From contig CAYMNB010000002.1 of the NCBI GenBank assembly GCA_964391725.1, forward strand, positions 80,895 to 144,894: 64,000 bases of DNA. Direction: 5' to 3'. The stretch's first letter is position 1. Each line of letters opens with the position of its first letter. The notes beneath the pieces were generated by a model. It saw only the letters and a list, made by a program, of their open reading frames with translations, searched no databases and had not been told where the DNA came from. Positions 49,723 to 59,545 of this stretch are shown one piece after another. Source of the DNA: SpSt-1165 sp964391725. Lineage in GTDB: Bacteria; Chloroflexota; Anaerolineae; Anaerolineales; Anaerolineaceae. The position numbers were made by a program, and so were the translations under genes.

Positions 49723-52461
49723 GTGTCAAAAAAATGGGTGTATCTCTATAATGAAGTGGAGCAAGCGGAAGAATACGCGGGCAGTTGGGACGGTGTGCGG
49801 GGTTTGTTGGGGGGCAAAGGCGCAAACCTGGCCGAAATGACCCGCATTGGAATTCCGGTTCCTCCCTTTTTCACCGTAACAACGGAAGGTTGTATTGCTT
49901 ATATCAAAGAAGGGAATCAATTTCCTGCTGGTATGTGGGAGCAGATGTTAGATGCCATGAAGGGCATTGAAGCCAAAGCCGGTAAAACCTTTGGTGATCC
50001 AAGTAATCCTTTGTTGGTGTCAGTCCGCTCTGGTGCAAAATTCTCCATGCCTGGCATGATGGACACTGTTCTAAATGTTGGCTTGAACGACGAAACCGCC
50101 AAAGGCATGGTGAAACTTACCGGTAATGAGCGATTTGTTTTTGATGCTTACCGACGTCTGATTGCTATGTTCGGTTCCGTTGTGCTGGATATCAATGATG
50201 AATTGTTTGAAAAGAAGCTTGATGAGATGAAAGAAAAAGCCGGCACCAAGGCTGATACTGACCTGACTGCGGATCATCTCAAAGAACTTGTCGAGGAATT
50301 CAAAGTTGTCACCCGTGAAGCCAAAGGGTTTGATTTCCCGCAAGATCCTTATGAGCAGGTGCGTTTGGCTACCGAAGCTGTTTTTAGCTCATGGAACGGC
50401 GCACGCGCAATCGCTTACCGCCGCCGCGCCAACATTGCTGACGACCTTGGTACGGCAGTCAATATTTGCACCATGGTGTTTGGCAACATGGGTGATGATT
50501 CAGGCACCGGTGTAGCATTCACCCGTGACCCACAGACTGGCGAGAAAGTCATGTTTGGTGAATACTTGTTGAACGCACAGGGTGAGGATGTTGTGGCAGG
50601 AATCCGTAATGCCAACCCCATCGTTCAAATGAAAGAAGATCTGCCAGAGGCTTATCACCAATTCATGGATATCTCCGATACGCTCGAGCAGCATTATCAC
50701 AACATGCAGGACGTGGAATTCACCATTGAACGCGGCACTCTTTGGATGCTGCAAACACGTGATGGCAAACGAACTGCCAAATCAGCCGTGAAAATTGCCG
50801 TCGATATGGTCAACGAGGGTTTGATCACCAAGGAAGAAGCCGTCAAGCGTGTTGACACTGATCACGTTGATACTTTGCTGCACCCTCAGTTCAATATGGA
50901 AACCATGAATGTTGCTCGCGATGAAGGGCGCTTCTTTGTCAGTGGCGTCAATGCTTCTCCAGGTGCTGCGGTTGGTCGTGCTTACTTTGATGCCGACCTG
51001 GCTGAAGAAAAAGCTAAGGAAGGCCAGGACGTGATCATGGTTCGTCCCTTCACAAAACCTGATGATGTACACGGTATGTTGGCCTCAAAAGGCATCCTGA
51101 CCACAGAAGGTGGCGCTACCTCTCATGCAGCGGTTGTTGCCCGCCAATTCGGTGTTCCGTGTGTGGTGGGTGCTTCCACCGCAAAAATCGACATGGCAAA
51201 ACGTGAAATTTCCTCTAACGGTGTCACTGTCACAGAAGGTGATTGGATTTCCGTTGACGGCACCACCGGTGAGGTTTTCCTTGGCGTTGTTGACGTGATT
51301 GCTCCCGAGTTGGAAGAACAGGTTGAATTGTTGACTCTGTTGGGGTGGGCAGATGAAATCGCTGCGACTGAAGGTATTCGTGAATCGGTTAATGGCTCGC
51401 CTACCCGTGGTTTGCAGGTTTGGGCCAATGCGGATTATCCGGCTGACGCCAGACGCGCCCGTATTTATGGCGCTCAGGGTATCGGTTTGTGCCGTACGGA
51501 GCATATGTTCTTTGAACCGGAACGTCTACCGACCGTGCAGGCTTTCATTCTTGCCAAAGACGAAGAGACCCGTACCGAGAAAATCAACGAACTTCTACCT
51601 TATCAGCGCTCTGACTTCTACGGTTTGTTCGAAGCGATGACCGGCTTGCCGGTAATCATCCGTTTGATTGATCCACCGCTGCATGAATTCATGCCCAATG
51701 AAGATGAGATCTTCGAAGAAGTGATCACTATGCGCGTGAAGGGTGAAACAGAAGGATTGGCAGAAAAAGAGCAACTGCTCAATGCGATCCGCGCCATGCA
51801 CGAGAGCAACCCGATGATGGGTATGCGCGGCGTGCGTCTTTCGATTGTGATGCCGGCACTGGTAGAAATGCAGGTTCGGGCAATCTTTGAAGCGGCTGCT
51901 GATGCCAAGATCAACGGCTTTGAACCGAAACCCGAAGTGATGATTCCTTTGACCGGTACGATTGAAGAGCTTCGTTGGATTCAACCGCGCCTGGTGCGCA
52001 TTGCGAAAGCGGTGATGGAAGAAAAAGGCGTTGAATTTGAATATAAATTCGGCACCATGATCGAAATCCCGCGTGCTGCAGTGACTGCCAATGAAATCGC
52101 TGAAATGGCCGAGTTCTTCTCATTTGGCACCAACGATCTGACCCAGATGACCTTTGGGTACAGTCGTGACGATGCAGAGCGCGCCTTCCTGGTTCGATAC
52201 ATCGAAGAAGGTGTTCTGAAAGTTAATCCCTTCCAGCAAATCGACCGCGAAGGTGTCGGCAAGCTGATGGCGATGGCAGTGGCTGACGGCCGTTCAGCTC
52301 GCCCCGACCTTGAGGTTGGCATCTGCGGTGAACATGGCGGTGATCCATCTTCGATTGAGTTCTGCCACATGGTTGGCAATAACTACGTGAGCTGCTCACC
52401 GTTCCGTGTGCCAGTGGCCCGCCTGGCTGCTGCTCATGCTGCGCTGAAGCACCGTAAGTAA
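49723..52461 (+). CDS. ppdK: Pyruvate, phosphate dikinase
   Basis: 912 residues, GTG start seven bases after AGGAGG. It interconverts pyruvate + ATP + Pi with PEP + AMP + PPi, and in anaerobes it can work for glycolysis or gluconeogenesis. The N-terminal ATP-grasp domain begins KGANLAEMTRIGIPVPP. The phosphohistidine domain has TTEGGATSHAAVVARQFG with the catalytic His at residue 468. The C-terminal PEP/pyruvate barrel ends GICGEHGGDPSSIEFC with the catalytic Cys. Full length and intact. It sits alone between cca and a terminator. Confidence 0.97.
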   Translation: MSKKWVYLYNEVEQAEEYAGSWDGVRGLLGGKGANLAEMTRIGIPVPPFFTVTTEGCIAYIKEGNQFPAGMWEQMLDAMKGIEAKAGKTFGDPSNPLLVSVRSGAKFSMPGMMDTVLNVGLNDETAKGMVKLTGNERFVFDAYRRLIAMFGSVVLDINDELFEKKLDEMKEKAGTKADTDLTADHLKELVEEFKVVTREAKGFDFPQDPYEQVRLATEAVFSSWNGARAIAYRRRANIADDLGTAVNICTMVFGNMGDDSGTGVAFTRDPQTGEKVMFGEYLLNAQGEDVVAGIRNANPIVQMKEDLPEAYHQFMDISDTLEQHYHNMQDVEFTIERGTLWMLQTRDGKRTAKSAVKIAVDMVNEGLITKEEAVKRVDTDHVDTLLHPQFNMETMNVARDEGRFFVSGVNASPGAAVGRAYFDADLAEEKAKEGQDVIMVRPFTKPDDVHGMLASKGILTTEGGATSHAAVVARQFGVPCVVGASTAKIDMAKREISSNGVTVTEGDWISVDGTTGEVFLGVVDVIAPELEEQVELLTLLGWADEIAATEGIRESVNGSPTRGLQVWANADYPADARRARIYGAQGIGLCRTEHMFFEPERLPTVQAFILAKDEETRTEKINELLPYQRSDFYGLFEAMTGLPVIIRLIDPPLHEFMPNEDEIFEEVITMRVKGETEGLAEKEQLLNAIRAMHESNPMMGMRGVRLSIVMPALVEMQVRAIFEAAADAKINGFEPKPEVMIPLTGTIEELRWIQPRLVRIAKAVMEEKGVEFEYKFGTMIEIPRAAVTANEIAEMAEFFSFGTNDLTQMTFGYSRDDAERAFLVRYIEEGVLKVNPFQQIDREGVGKLMAMAVADGRSARPDLEVGICGEHGGDPSSIEFCHMVGNNYVSCSPFRVPVARLAAAHAALKHRK

Positions 52462-52483
52462 GATTCTAAATTAAAGATAACAA

Positions 52484-52524
52484 AAAACGAGGCTGTCGAA
52501 AAAAAAATGATACAGCCTCGTTTT
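52484..52524. terminator. Bidirectional intrinsic terminator between ppdK and the lytic transglycosylase gene
   Basis: A 13-bp stem (52484-52496 with 52512-52524), 15-base A-rich loop and U-rich ends on both strands. It serves two convergent genes. Confidence 0.92.
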
Positions 52525-52531
52525 GCATTAA

Positions 52532-55018
52532 CTAATTTTCGCTGTACAAGATGCTGTAATACGTATAGGTTTCCAGGATAAATTGAATGTAGTTGCGCGT
52601 TTCGGTAAACCGAATGATCTCTACGAAAAGGTCAATATCTTCTCCTGCCATGGCAAACCAGGTGGCAGCGTTGCCTGGACCGGCGTTGTAAGCAGCCAGT
52701 GCGGGAAACCATTCGCCATCGAAATAATCCCGCTGCAGGTCGATGTAATAGACACCCATGTTGATATTTGTTATGGGCAGATAGAGATCGGGAGTGTCAT
52801 AGGCCTCATCCCATTGCAACTGGTTGTTGATATAGGTTCCGGTGGACGGGATGATCTGCATTAACCCCAGAGCGCCAGCAGATGAACCGATACGGCTGTC
52901 AAAAAGGCTTTCTTGTCGTATTTGGCTGAAAATCAATTGAAGAGAGATATCGTATGCGGCTGACACTTCGCTGATGATCGGCTCATAATGGACGGCATAG
53001 CGTAAGTGAGAAAGGTACCTTGGCGCCAACAAAAAATCTGTTGGCGAAATGTTCGCCAGGTCTAACAAGTGGCGGCTGGCGAAAGCCGCTGACCGATAGA
53101 ACCCGAGATCCACCAGGCGTTCTATCAAACGGAACGTGTTTAAGGCATTGTTGAGATTTTCTTCACGTAGTTTTTCATATTCGTCTTGGGCTTGTTGGTA
53201 CAAACCTAATGACCATAAAATGTCGCCGCGTGCTGCGAAGGAATTGCCCGCCAATACACTCAGTGCTGAAAGATCAACAGTATCAGCAATGTCGAAAGTG
53301 TTTTGCAGCCAGAGAGCAGCCTGTTGGCGTTCTGTAGCAAGATCGATCACGGGATTGAAATTAGGGTCACTGGCGAATGGCGCCTGATTATTCAGAACCT
53401 GTTGAGCGCGAATACCAAAATAGGTGAACGGGGAGGTTGTATAAGCACTTTGCCAATTTGATTGTGCTTCGCTGCTCTGTCCTAATGTCTGGTAGGTTTT
53501 CCCTAACCAGAAATAGGCGGCGGATTGTTGTTCAGGGGTGGTGGCATAGGTCAGCAAGGCGTTTAATTGTGAAATGGTGTTTTCGTAATCCGCAGCACGG
53601 TAATAAGACACCGCAGCGAGGTGCTGTGCCCGGAAAGCATCCTGGTAGCCCGGGTATTCGACCAATAGCCGGGACCAGGTTTCTGCTGCAAGCACAAGCT
53701 CATCAGCACGTTCATAATTTCGGGCAGCTGAATACAAAAATCCTGGACTGTCCTGATGGTTGGGGTAGTCGGCCACAAAGGCAAGGTAGGATTCAGCGGC
53801 AGACTTCGGGTTTTGAAGATAGACCCATTGTACAAAGGCTGTACGGTCTATGGCGTTAGACCAATATTGGCTGTTTTTGTAATCAAGATACAGAATCTGC
53901 CATTGCGCAAAGGCATTGTCATATTGTTCCAAATTCATGTATGCCAGACCATTAAAATAATGGACATCGCCATTGCGGTCAACGTTTGATGTAGAGTCTA
54001 TGTAACGATTGAAAGCGGTTATGGCAAAACCGTATGAGCCTGCATAGTAGTTGGTTAATCCTCTTTGGTATTCGTCAACGACCTGGCCAGCCTCAACCAA
54101 TCTGACAAGACTGGTATAGGAATCGAAAGCATAGGGCCAAAGGTTGATGTTTTCCTGGTATTTCTCATAAGCAGTGTCAATATCACCAATCTGCTCGTAG
54201 TACTGTCCCAGCAGTAAATTCACTTTGGCATTGATATAGGGGTTTTGGGTATTGTTGTAGGCGTCTGTAAAAAATTGCAGCGCAAGGTCGACATCATTCA
54301 TTAGCAGATACAACTGGGCAATGCTGATCTTCAACTCGTCCCTTGTTGTTGGATCCTGACTGGCGATTAATGCGACCTGGTAGGCTTCTATCGCTGCCTG
54401 GTATTGCCCCAATGATCGATAAGCGTTACCAATTTTTTCATAAATTAGATCATCGATAATAGCAGGCGTGAATGCAACAAAATTCTCGTAAGCCCTTACA
54501 GCTACTTCATTGTTACCCAGCGCAGAGTAGACTTCACCCAAAAAGTAGTACGCATTGTGCGCTTCATCTGACAGTGGATATTGATTGATCAGGGTGTCAA
54601 AGTAATCAATTGCTGCCCCTTGTTCGCGTTTCAGCAGGGAGATTCGTCCCAAACCGAGTAGGGCGCGGCTTTTTTCAACCGAGGTGGCTTGCGGGTTTGC
54701 TAAGACGGCTTGAAAAAGAGAGCTGGCCTGGTCGAATTGCCCGAGATAGATGAGCCATTCTTCGTCTGTCGGTGTGTAGACGTCAGCAGCCGAGAGATCA
54801 GAAGTGGGCGAAATATCCTGGGTTGGTATTTGTTCATCTGTTTGTTCATTCAAAGGCTGTGCCGGTTCGGATGATTCGAAAAGGCTACCGGTTTCGACCG
54901 AATCTGGCAGCGTGGTTGGGCGGATCGGCTCATTGGTTCCCCAGGTGCGGTTGCAACCTAACAAAAGAATGATCAGTATGATGAAGAGCGGGACTATTTT
55001 TCTCGTTGAATTTATCAT
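52532..55018 (-). CDS. Lipoprotein with TPR repeats and C-terminal lytic transglycosylase domain
   Basis: 828 residues. The signal peptide ends in the lipobox LLLGC (Cys about residue 22). From about residue 90 to 640 there are many TPR-like repeats (for example IYEKIGNAYRSLGQYQAAI). The C-terminal SLT domain starts near residue 690 with the catalytic Glu in RQESLFDSRIGSSAGALGL and ends AALAAYNAGPGNAATW. Soluble lytic transglycosylases cleave the glycan strands of peptidoglycan. The architecture is like Slt70, but with TPR repeats in front. A -10-like TATAAT lies at 55052-55047 on the minus strand. Confidence 0.93.
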   Translation of the reverse strand: MINSTRKIVPLFIILIILLLGCNRTWGTNEPIRPTTLPDSVETGSLFESSEPAQPLNEQTDEQIPTQDISPTSDLSAADVYTPTDEEWLIYLGQFDQASSLFQAVLANPQATSVEKSRALLGLGRISLLKREQGAAIDYFDTLINQYPLSDEAHNAYYFLGEVYSALGNNEVAVRAYENFVAFTPAIIDDLIYEKIGNAYRSLGQYQAAIEAYQVALIASQDPTTRDELKISIAQLYLLMNDVDLALQFFTDAYNNTQNPYINAKVNLLLGQYYEQIGDIDTAYEKYQENINLWPYAFDSYTSLVRLVEAGQVVDEYQRGLTNYYAGSYGFAITAFNRYIDSTSNVDRNGDVHYFNGLAYMNLEQYDNAFAQWQILYLDYKNSQYWSNAIDRTAFVQWVYLQNPKSAAESYLAFVADYPNHQDSPGFLYSAARNYERADELVLAAETWSRLLVEYPGYQDAFRAQHLAAVSYYRAADYENTISQLNALLTYATTPEQQSAAYFWLGKTYQTLGQSSEAQSNWQSAYTTSPFTYFGIRAQQVLNNQAPFASDPNFNPVIDLATERQQAALWLQNTFDIADTVDLSALSVLAGNSFAARGDILWSLGLYQQAQDEYEKLREENLNNALNTFRLIERLVDLGFYRSAAFASRHLLDLANISPTDFLLAPRYLSHLRYAVHYEPIISEVSAAYDISLQLIFSQIRQESLFDSRIGSSAGALGLMQIIPSTGTYINNQLQWDEAYDTPDLYLPITNINMGVYYIDLQRDYFDGEWFPALAAYNAGPGNAATWFAMAGEDIDLFVEIIRFTETRNYIQFILETYTYYSILYSEN

Positions 55019-55154
55019 ATATTTTTACCCAAAATACTATTGTTTGATTATATCATCTGCCCACAGAACCTGTGTTTTGACAACGATACGGCTTCATGAT
55101 ATATTTTTGTCGCTCTGCGCCCGTGGAAATGACACGTGGTGCTGTTTAATGACG

Positions 55155-55160
55155 TATAAT
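55155..55160 (+). promoter_or_regulatory. -10 box upstream of the PfkB kinase gene
   Basis: TATAAT, 33 bases before the ATG at 55194. A normal leader with a GAGGCGG ribosome binding site follows, so this gene is not leaderless. No clear -35 box. Confidence 0.45.
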
Positions 55161-55193
55161 TGACCTGTTATTTGATGAAGAGGCGGTAGGCGC

Positions 55194-56159
55194 ATGAAAA
55201 TTGCCTGTACAGGATCCATTGCATTTGATTACCTGATGACTTTCCCGGGGTACTTCAAAGAGCATATTCTGCCCGAGAGTTTGAACAAAATTAGCCTTTC
55301 ATTCCTGGTTGACTCTATGATACGTCAGCGAGGGGGTACAGCACCAAACATATGTTACACACTGGCCTTGTTGGGAGTTCCATCGTACCTGGTAGGGACA
55401 GTTGGTGAAGATTTTTCTGAATATCGATTGCTCCTTGAAAATGCTGGTGTGGACACAACCTTTGCCAAGAAAATTGATGGCGTGTTCACAGCCTCCTTCT
55501 TTGCCAACACTGATCTTTCCAACGCCCAAATTGCCAGTTTTTATACCGGTGCCATGAAATTCGCTACAGAAGTCAGTCTGCTATCGATTAAAGATCCTGC
55601 ACCTGACCTGGTGGTTGTATCGCCCAATGATCCCGAGGCCATGGACATGTATGTACGGGAATGCATCGACTTGAAAATCCCCTATATATATGACCCTGGG
55701 CAACAAGTTGTGCGAAGCGCACCAGAAGAGTTACGGCGTGGCGCAATCAATGCGCATAGTTTGTTTCTGAACGATTACGAATATGATCTGATCCGAAAAC
55801 ACACCGGTCTGACAGAAGAAGAACTGCGGTCAACGCTGGATTACATGGTTATAACGCGTGGAGAAGATGGAGCAACCATCTATGTCGAGGAAGAAGAATA
55901 TTCGATTCCTGTTGTCAAGACAGAGAGCATTCTGGACCCCACCGGTGTGGGTGATGCCTTTCGGGGCGGATTTTTGAGCGGAATTGCACGTGGCCTGGAT
56001 TACCAGACTTCCGGTCAAATGGGGGCGCTGGCAGCTACCTATTGCCTGGAACACCGAGGGACGCAGGTGCACTATTACACCGTTGAGTCATTTATCAAAC
56101 GATATGAAGACAATTTTGGCGATTCTTCGAGGTTGTCTGTGTTATTCAAAATCAACTAA
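55194..56159 (+). CDS. PfkB-family kinase, probable adenosine kinase
   Basis: 321 residues of the ribokinase fold. The N-terminal GSIAFDYLM (residues 7-15), a central RGGTAPNICYTLALLG (about residue 46) and the C-terminal catalytic motif DPTGVGDAFRGGF (about residue 247) with the base Asp are present. PfkB kinases phosphorylate sugars or nucleosides. The gene lies 17 bases before ahcY, whose product is adenosine, so adenosine is the most likely substrate. This is a context inference; a sugar kinase cannot be excluded. GAGGCGG precedes the ATG. Confidence 0.87.
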   Translation: MKIACTGSIAFDYLMTFPGYFKEHILPESLNKISLSFLVDSMIRQRGGTAPNICYTLALLGVPSYLVGTVGEDFSEYRLLLENAGVDTTFAKKIDGVFTASFFANTDLSNAQIASFYTGAMKFATEVSLLSIKDPAPDLVVVSPNDPEAMDMYVRECIDLKIPYIYDPGQQVVRSAPEELRRGAINAHSLFLNDYEYDLIRKHTGLTEEELRSTLDYMVITRGEDGATIYVEEEEYSIPVVKTESILDPTGVGDAFRGGFLSGIARGLDYQTSGQMGALAATYCLEHRGTQVHYYTVESFIKRYEDNFGDSSRLSVLFKIN

Positions 56160-56176
56160 CGATTTGGAGGAATTTG

Positions 56177-57433
56177 ATGGAATTTGACATTAAAGATAAA
56201 AATCTTGCTGAAGGCGGACGTCTGAGAATTGAGTGGGCAGAACGCGATATGCCGGTTCTGCGCAGTATTCAGGAGCGATTTGCTAAAGAAAGACCCCTGG
56301 AGGGCATTCGAATTTCAGCGTGTATGCATGTTACGACTGAAACAGCTAATCTGATGAAAGCGTTGCAAGCAGGTGGTGCGGATGTGGTTTTGGTGGCATC
56401 CAACCCGCTCTCAACCCAGGATGATGTGGCCGCTTCGCTGGTCGTCCACGATGAAATCCCGGTGTATGCGATAAAAGGCGAAGACAATGTCACCTATTAC
56501 AAGCATTTAGAAGCCGCCGTTGCCCATAAACCGCAAATGACCATGGATGACGGCTGTGATCTGGTATCTTTGATTCATCGCGAGCATCGCGACCAACTGC
56601 CTGATGTGATCGGCGGTACCGAAGAGACCACCACCGGCGTCATCCGTTTGCGTGCGATGGCAAAGGACAAGGCTTTGGCTTTCCCGGTTGTCGCTGTGAA
56701 TGACGCCATGACCAAACATTTCTTTGACAATCGTTACGGAACCGGTCAATCCACCATGGACGGGGTGATTCGCGCCACCAACGCTTTGATCGCCGGCAAA
56801 AATTTTGTAGTAGGCGGTTATGGTTGGTGCTCTCGCGGATTAGCCATGCGTGCGCGTGGCCTGGGTGCCAGTGTGATCGTTACAGAAGTTGATCCGCTGA
56901 AAGCGCTGGAAGCGGTAATGGACGGCTACCGGGTGATGCCAATGATGGAAGCCGCCAAGATTGGTGATATTTTTATAACATTGACGGGAGACATCAATGT
57001 GGTCGATAAACATCACTTTGAAGTGATGAAAGACGGGGCTTTGATTGGCAATTCAGGGCATTTCAATGTCGAGATCAATATTCCTGCGTTGGAAGATATG
57101 GCGGTCTCTAAACGGCGTGTGCGCCCGTTCGTGGATGAATATGTGATGGAAGATGGACGCCGTCTTCACATTCTGGGTGAAGGCCGTTTGATTAACCTGG
57201 CAGCGGCTGAAGGCCATCCCGCCAGTGTTATGGATATGAGTTTCGCCAACCAGGCTTTGGCTGCGGAGTATCTGCTCACGCACCGTGAAGAACTTGACAA
57301 CGAAGTTTATGGGGTTCCTGAAGACATCGACCGTGAAATTGCGCGGTTGAAGTTGGCTTCGATGGGCGTCGATATCGATGTACTGACCGAAGAGCAGCAG
57401 ATCTATTTGAATTCCTGGACAGAAGGCACCTAA
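56177..57433 (+). CDS. ahcY: Adenosylhomocysteinase
   Basis: 418 residues from the ATG at 56177 (GGAGG six bases upstream; a TTG directly before it is not needed). It reversibly splits S-adenosylhomocysteine to adenosine and homocysteine and so removes the inhibitor of methyltransferases. Motifs: ISACMHVTTETANLM (about residue 48), MDDGCDLVS (about 123), GVIRLRAM and the NAD-binding VGGYGWCSRGLAMRARG (about 214). It is the short form without the insert of the long enzymes. Works with the kinase just upstream and ends at an intrinsic terminator. Confidence 0.97.
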   Translation: MEFDIKDKNLAEGGRLRIEWAERDMPVLRSIQERFAKERPLEGIRISACMHVTTETANLMKALQAGGADVVLVASNPLSTQDDVAASLVVHDEIPVYAIKGEDNVTYYKHLEAAVAHKPQMTMDDGCDLVSLIHREHRDQLPDVIGGTEETTTGVIRLRAMAKDKALAFPVVAVNDAMTKHFFDNRYGTGQSTMDGVIRATNALIAGKNFVVGGYGWCSRGLAMRARGLGASVIVTEVDPLKALEAVMDGYRVMPMMEAAKIGDIFITLTGDINVVDKHHFEVMKDGALIGNSGHFNVEINIPALEDMAVSKRRVRPFVDEYVMEDGRRLHILGEGRLINLAAAEGHPASVMDMSFANQALAAEYLLTHREELDNEVYGVPEDIDREIARLKLASMGVDIDVLTEEQQIYLNSWTEGT

Positions 57434-57455
57434 AAAAAAATAAACAACCGGGTTG

Positions 57456-57490
57456 AGAGGCTGATAAGGTGAATTGTCAGCCTCTTTTAT
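57456..57490 (+). terminator. Intrinsic terminator after ahcY
   Basis: AGAGGCTGA (57456-57464) pairs with TCAGCCTCT (57477-57485), followed by TTTTAT. The 3' arm contains the last codons and stop of the convergent aminotransferase gene. Confidence 0.83.
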
Positions 57491-58556
57491 TCTCTGCGAT
57501 GTATGCTTCCAGGGTGTGAAGCAAATGGTCCACATCGGTCATTTGCAGTTCGCCCATATTGGCGATGCGGAAGGTGACATCCTTCAGTTCGTCATAGCCA
57601 TTCGCAATTTCGAGATTATGTGCCATCAAATACCTGCGCAGATCAAAGAAATTCAAGTGATGACCATTTTTCATGGTGGTCATTGTTTTGGAACGATAGG
57701 GTTTCTCAGCGATGGAGGCCATGTTGTTTTGTTCTCCCCAGGCTGCGATCCTTTCCGCCATCTGTTGATGGCGATCAAAGCGATTCTGCAGCCCTTCCTG
57801 TTGAATGCGATCCAGTTGGACTGACAGGGCATAAAATAGTGAGACCGCCGGGGTGGAAGGTACAGTATTAAGGGCATGGTGCTTTTCAAGGCGGAGGACA
57901 TCAAGAAACCATCCGCGGTTGTTGACTTTGTCTGCCTTTGCAAGGGCTTTCTCAGAAGCCACCGAAATGGCAAGGCCGGGCGGCACAGCCAGGCATTTGT
58001 TGATGGAGCCGAAAGCGTAATCTAACTGCCACTCATCGAATAAAATCGGAGCTCCGCCCATAGAGGAAACGCAATCCAGCAGGATTAATGTTTCAGGTGA
58101 TTGGTCATGGATAAGGGCCGCGATCTCTGCGATTGGATTCTCCACGCCGCTGGAGGTTTCGTTGTGAACAATGGCAACCGCCTCGAAGAATTGTTTTCGG
58201 AGTTGTTGTTCAATGAATTCAGGCAAAATAGGCTTACCGGGTTCTACTTGAAGCAACGTGGCTCGTTTTCCATTGGCAAGGGCGATATCATACCAGCGAC
58301 TTGAGAAGCCGCCACTGACACAAATCAGGACATCATTCTCGACAAAACTGCGCATAGCCAATTCCATAGTGCCGGTGCCAGAAAATGAAGTTATATAGAC
58401 ATGACGCGATGTGGAAAATAATGGACGTGCTTTTTTCTCTACCTGGTGGTAGAGAGTTTCAAATTCTGCGCCACGATGGTACATCATGGGTTGAGAAAGG
58501 GCGGCCAACACATCAGGATGGATGTCGACAGGTCCTGGGATAAATAATGGACTCAT
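57477..58556 (-). CDS. Class V aminotransferase (alanine/serine-glyoxylate or phosphonate type)
   Basis: 359 residues, PLP-dependent fold type I. The N-terminus MSPLFIPGPVDIHPDVL fits the alanine-glyoxylate and 2-aminoethylphosphonate transaminase group. FSGTGTMELAMRSF, HNETSSGVENP, LLDCVSSMGG and the PLP Lys in FGSINKCLAVPPG (about residue 185) are present. Donor and acceptor are uncertain; alanine/serine with glyoxylate or pyruvate is most likely. AAAGGA precedes the ATG. It is on its own between ahcY and the sortase. Confidence 0.9.
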   Translation of the reverse strand: MSPLFIPGPVDIHPDVLAALSQPMMYHRGAEFETLYHQVEKKARPLFSTSRHVYITSFSGTGTMELAMRSFVENDVLICVSGGFSSRWYDIALANGKRATLLQVEPGKPILPEFIEQQLRKQFFEAVAIVHNETSSGVENPIAEIAALIHDQSPETLILLDCVSSMGGAPILFDEWQLDYAFGSINKCLAVPPGLAISVASEKALAKADKVNNRGWFLDVLRLEKHHALNTVPSTPAVSLFYALSVQLDRIQQEGLQNRFDRHQQMAERIAAWGEQNNMASIAEKPYRSKTMTTMKNGHHLNFFDLRRYLMAHNLEIANGYDELKDVTFRIANMGELQMTDVDHLLHTLEAYIAENKRG

Positions 58557-58570
58557 GGTTTCTTTTTCCT

Positions 58571-59452
58571 TTATTTTAGTTGGCCAGTAACCACAATCCT
58601 CTGGTTGTTGACGCCATAGGGATAGCAGGAAATAAGCGTGACGATGGACTCATTGGTCTGACGTAAAACCTCTACAAAGGTCGGTTCCACGATCTGTGTC
58701 TGGTACACCACAAATTCATAGGTGAGTTGATTGGTGAATACCTTTACGATATCTCCAGGCTGCAGCCGGTCAAGATCGCGGAAGAGTTCACCATAAATAT
58801 CATTGTGCGCCGAGAGAATCAGGTTGCCGCCCTCCCCGGGGTTGGGAGAACCGATATGCTGCCCTACGCCTTTTTTCAGCTGTTCCCATCCGTCTCCCAT
58901 AACAATAGGGGCATCTACTTTGATGGCTGGTATTTGCATCCTGACAGCGTTGGCAGGACTTTGGGTGGGGATGGGAATGGCAGCCATTGCCTGTACTATG
59001 GGGCGCAAGTGCTCGGGGATTTCTGATTCGTTTGGCAGAGGGATTCCACTGCCATCCTCAGAGAATGTGTGGCCTGAAGGCAATACAGCTGCTGAGATTA
59101 ATGGGGTGGGCGTGATAGTTGGCTGTGCCAGTGCGCTGGCAAATTCCTGGTTCAGATTTTGGAGGGCAGACACGCTATTGATGATCAAGAAGAATAAAAG
59201 AATCACAGCCATCACTTCAATCATAACCAGCAGTCTGTCATACCAGGGTTTGCGTATTGTTTTTTCGTTTTGTCGGGGGTTGCTCCCAGACTGAACCAAT
59301 GTGTCTTTGCTTTGTGATGCGATCACAGGTGAATAATTGAAGCGACCGGAATTAACAAAATGATCGATTCTTTGACTGCGTGATTGCTTTAATTGTTGTA
59401 ATAACTCAAATCGCAGATTTTCTTTGGGATCTGTTATTTTTCTTGGGGACAT
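58571..59452 (-). CDS. Sortase
   Basis: 293 residues from the ATG at 59452; an upstream in-frame TTG at 59488 overlaps a -10 box (TATAAT) and is rejected. An unusually long cytoplasmic N-terminus (about 75 residues) precedes one membrane segment (about 77-97), a Pro/Thr linker, and the sortase beta-barrel. Catalytic residues are visible: His in LSAHND (residue 216), Cys in LISCYPYG (residue 276) and Arg in NNQRIVV (about 284). Sortases join proteins with an LPXTG-like signal to the cell surface or to each other. No such signal was seen in the window. It may belong to class D or E. Confidence 0.9.
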   Translation of the reverse strand: MSPRKITDPKENLRFELLQQLKQSRSQRIDHFVNSGRFNYSPVIASQSKDTLVQSGSNPRQNEKTIRKPWYDRLLVMIEVMAVILLFFLIINSVSALQNLNQEFASALAQPTITPTPLISAAVLPSGHTFSEDGSGIPLPNESEIPEHLRPIVQAMAAIPIPTQSPANAVRMQIPAIKVDAPIVMGDGWEQLKKGVGQHIGSPNPGEGGNLILSAHNDIYGELFRDLDRLQPGDIVKVFTNQLTYEFVVYQTQIVEPTFVEVLRQTNESIVTLISCYPYGVNNQRIVVTGQLK

Positions 59453-59510
59453 ACTTTCACCATAGGATTTATTGGGATAATTATACAAGATATGAGGAAT
59501 TGAGTGATGA

Positions 59511-59539
59511 TTGCAAAAATAGAAATAATGTTCTATAAT
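59511..59539 (+). promoter_or_regulatory. Leaderless promoter of the radical SAM gene
   Basis: TTGCAA (59511-59516) and TATAAT (59534-59539), 17-base spacer, six bases before the ATG at 59546 and no ribosome binding site. It is divergent from the sortase -10 box at 59485-59480. Confidence 0.78.
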
Positions 59540-59545
59540 AGGTTT

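Noticed and set aside
55019..55193. S-adenosylhomocysteine or SAM riboswitch upstream of the kinase-ahcY operon
   Set aside because: The gap is mostly AT-rich promoter sequence and shows no matching conserved core or terminator.
59453..59488. TTG start upstream for the sortase
   Set aside because: The codon overlaps a TATAAT -10 box; the ATG at 59452 gives a normal start.
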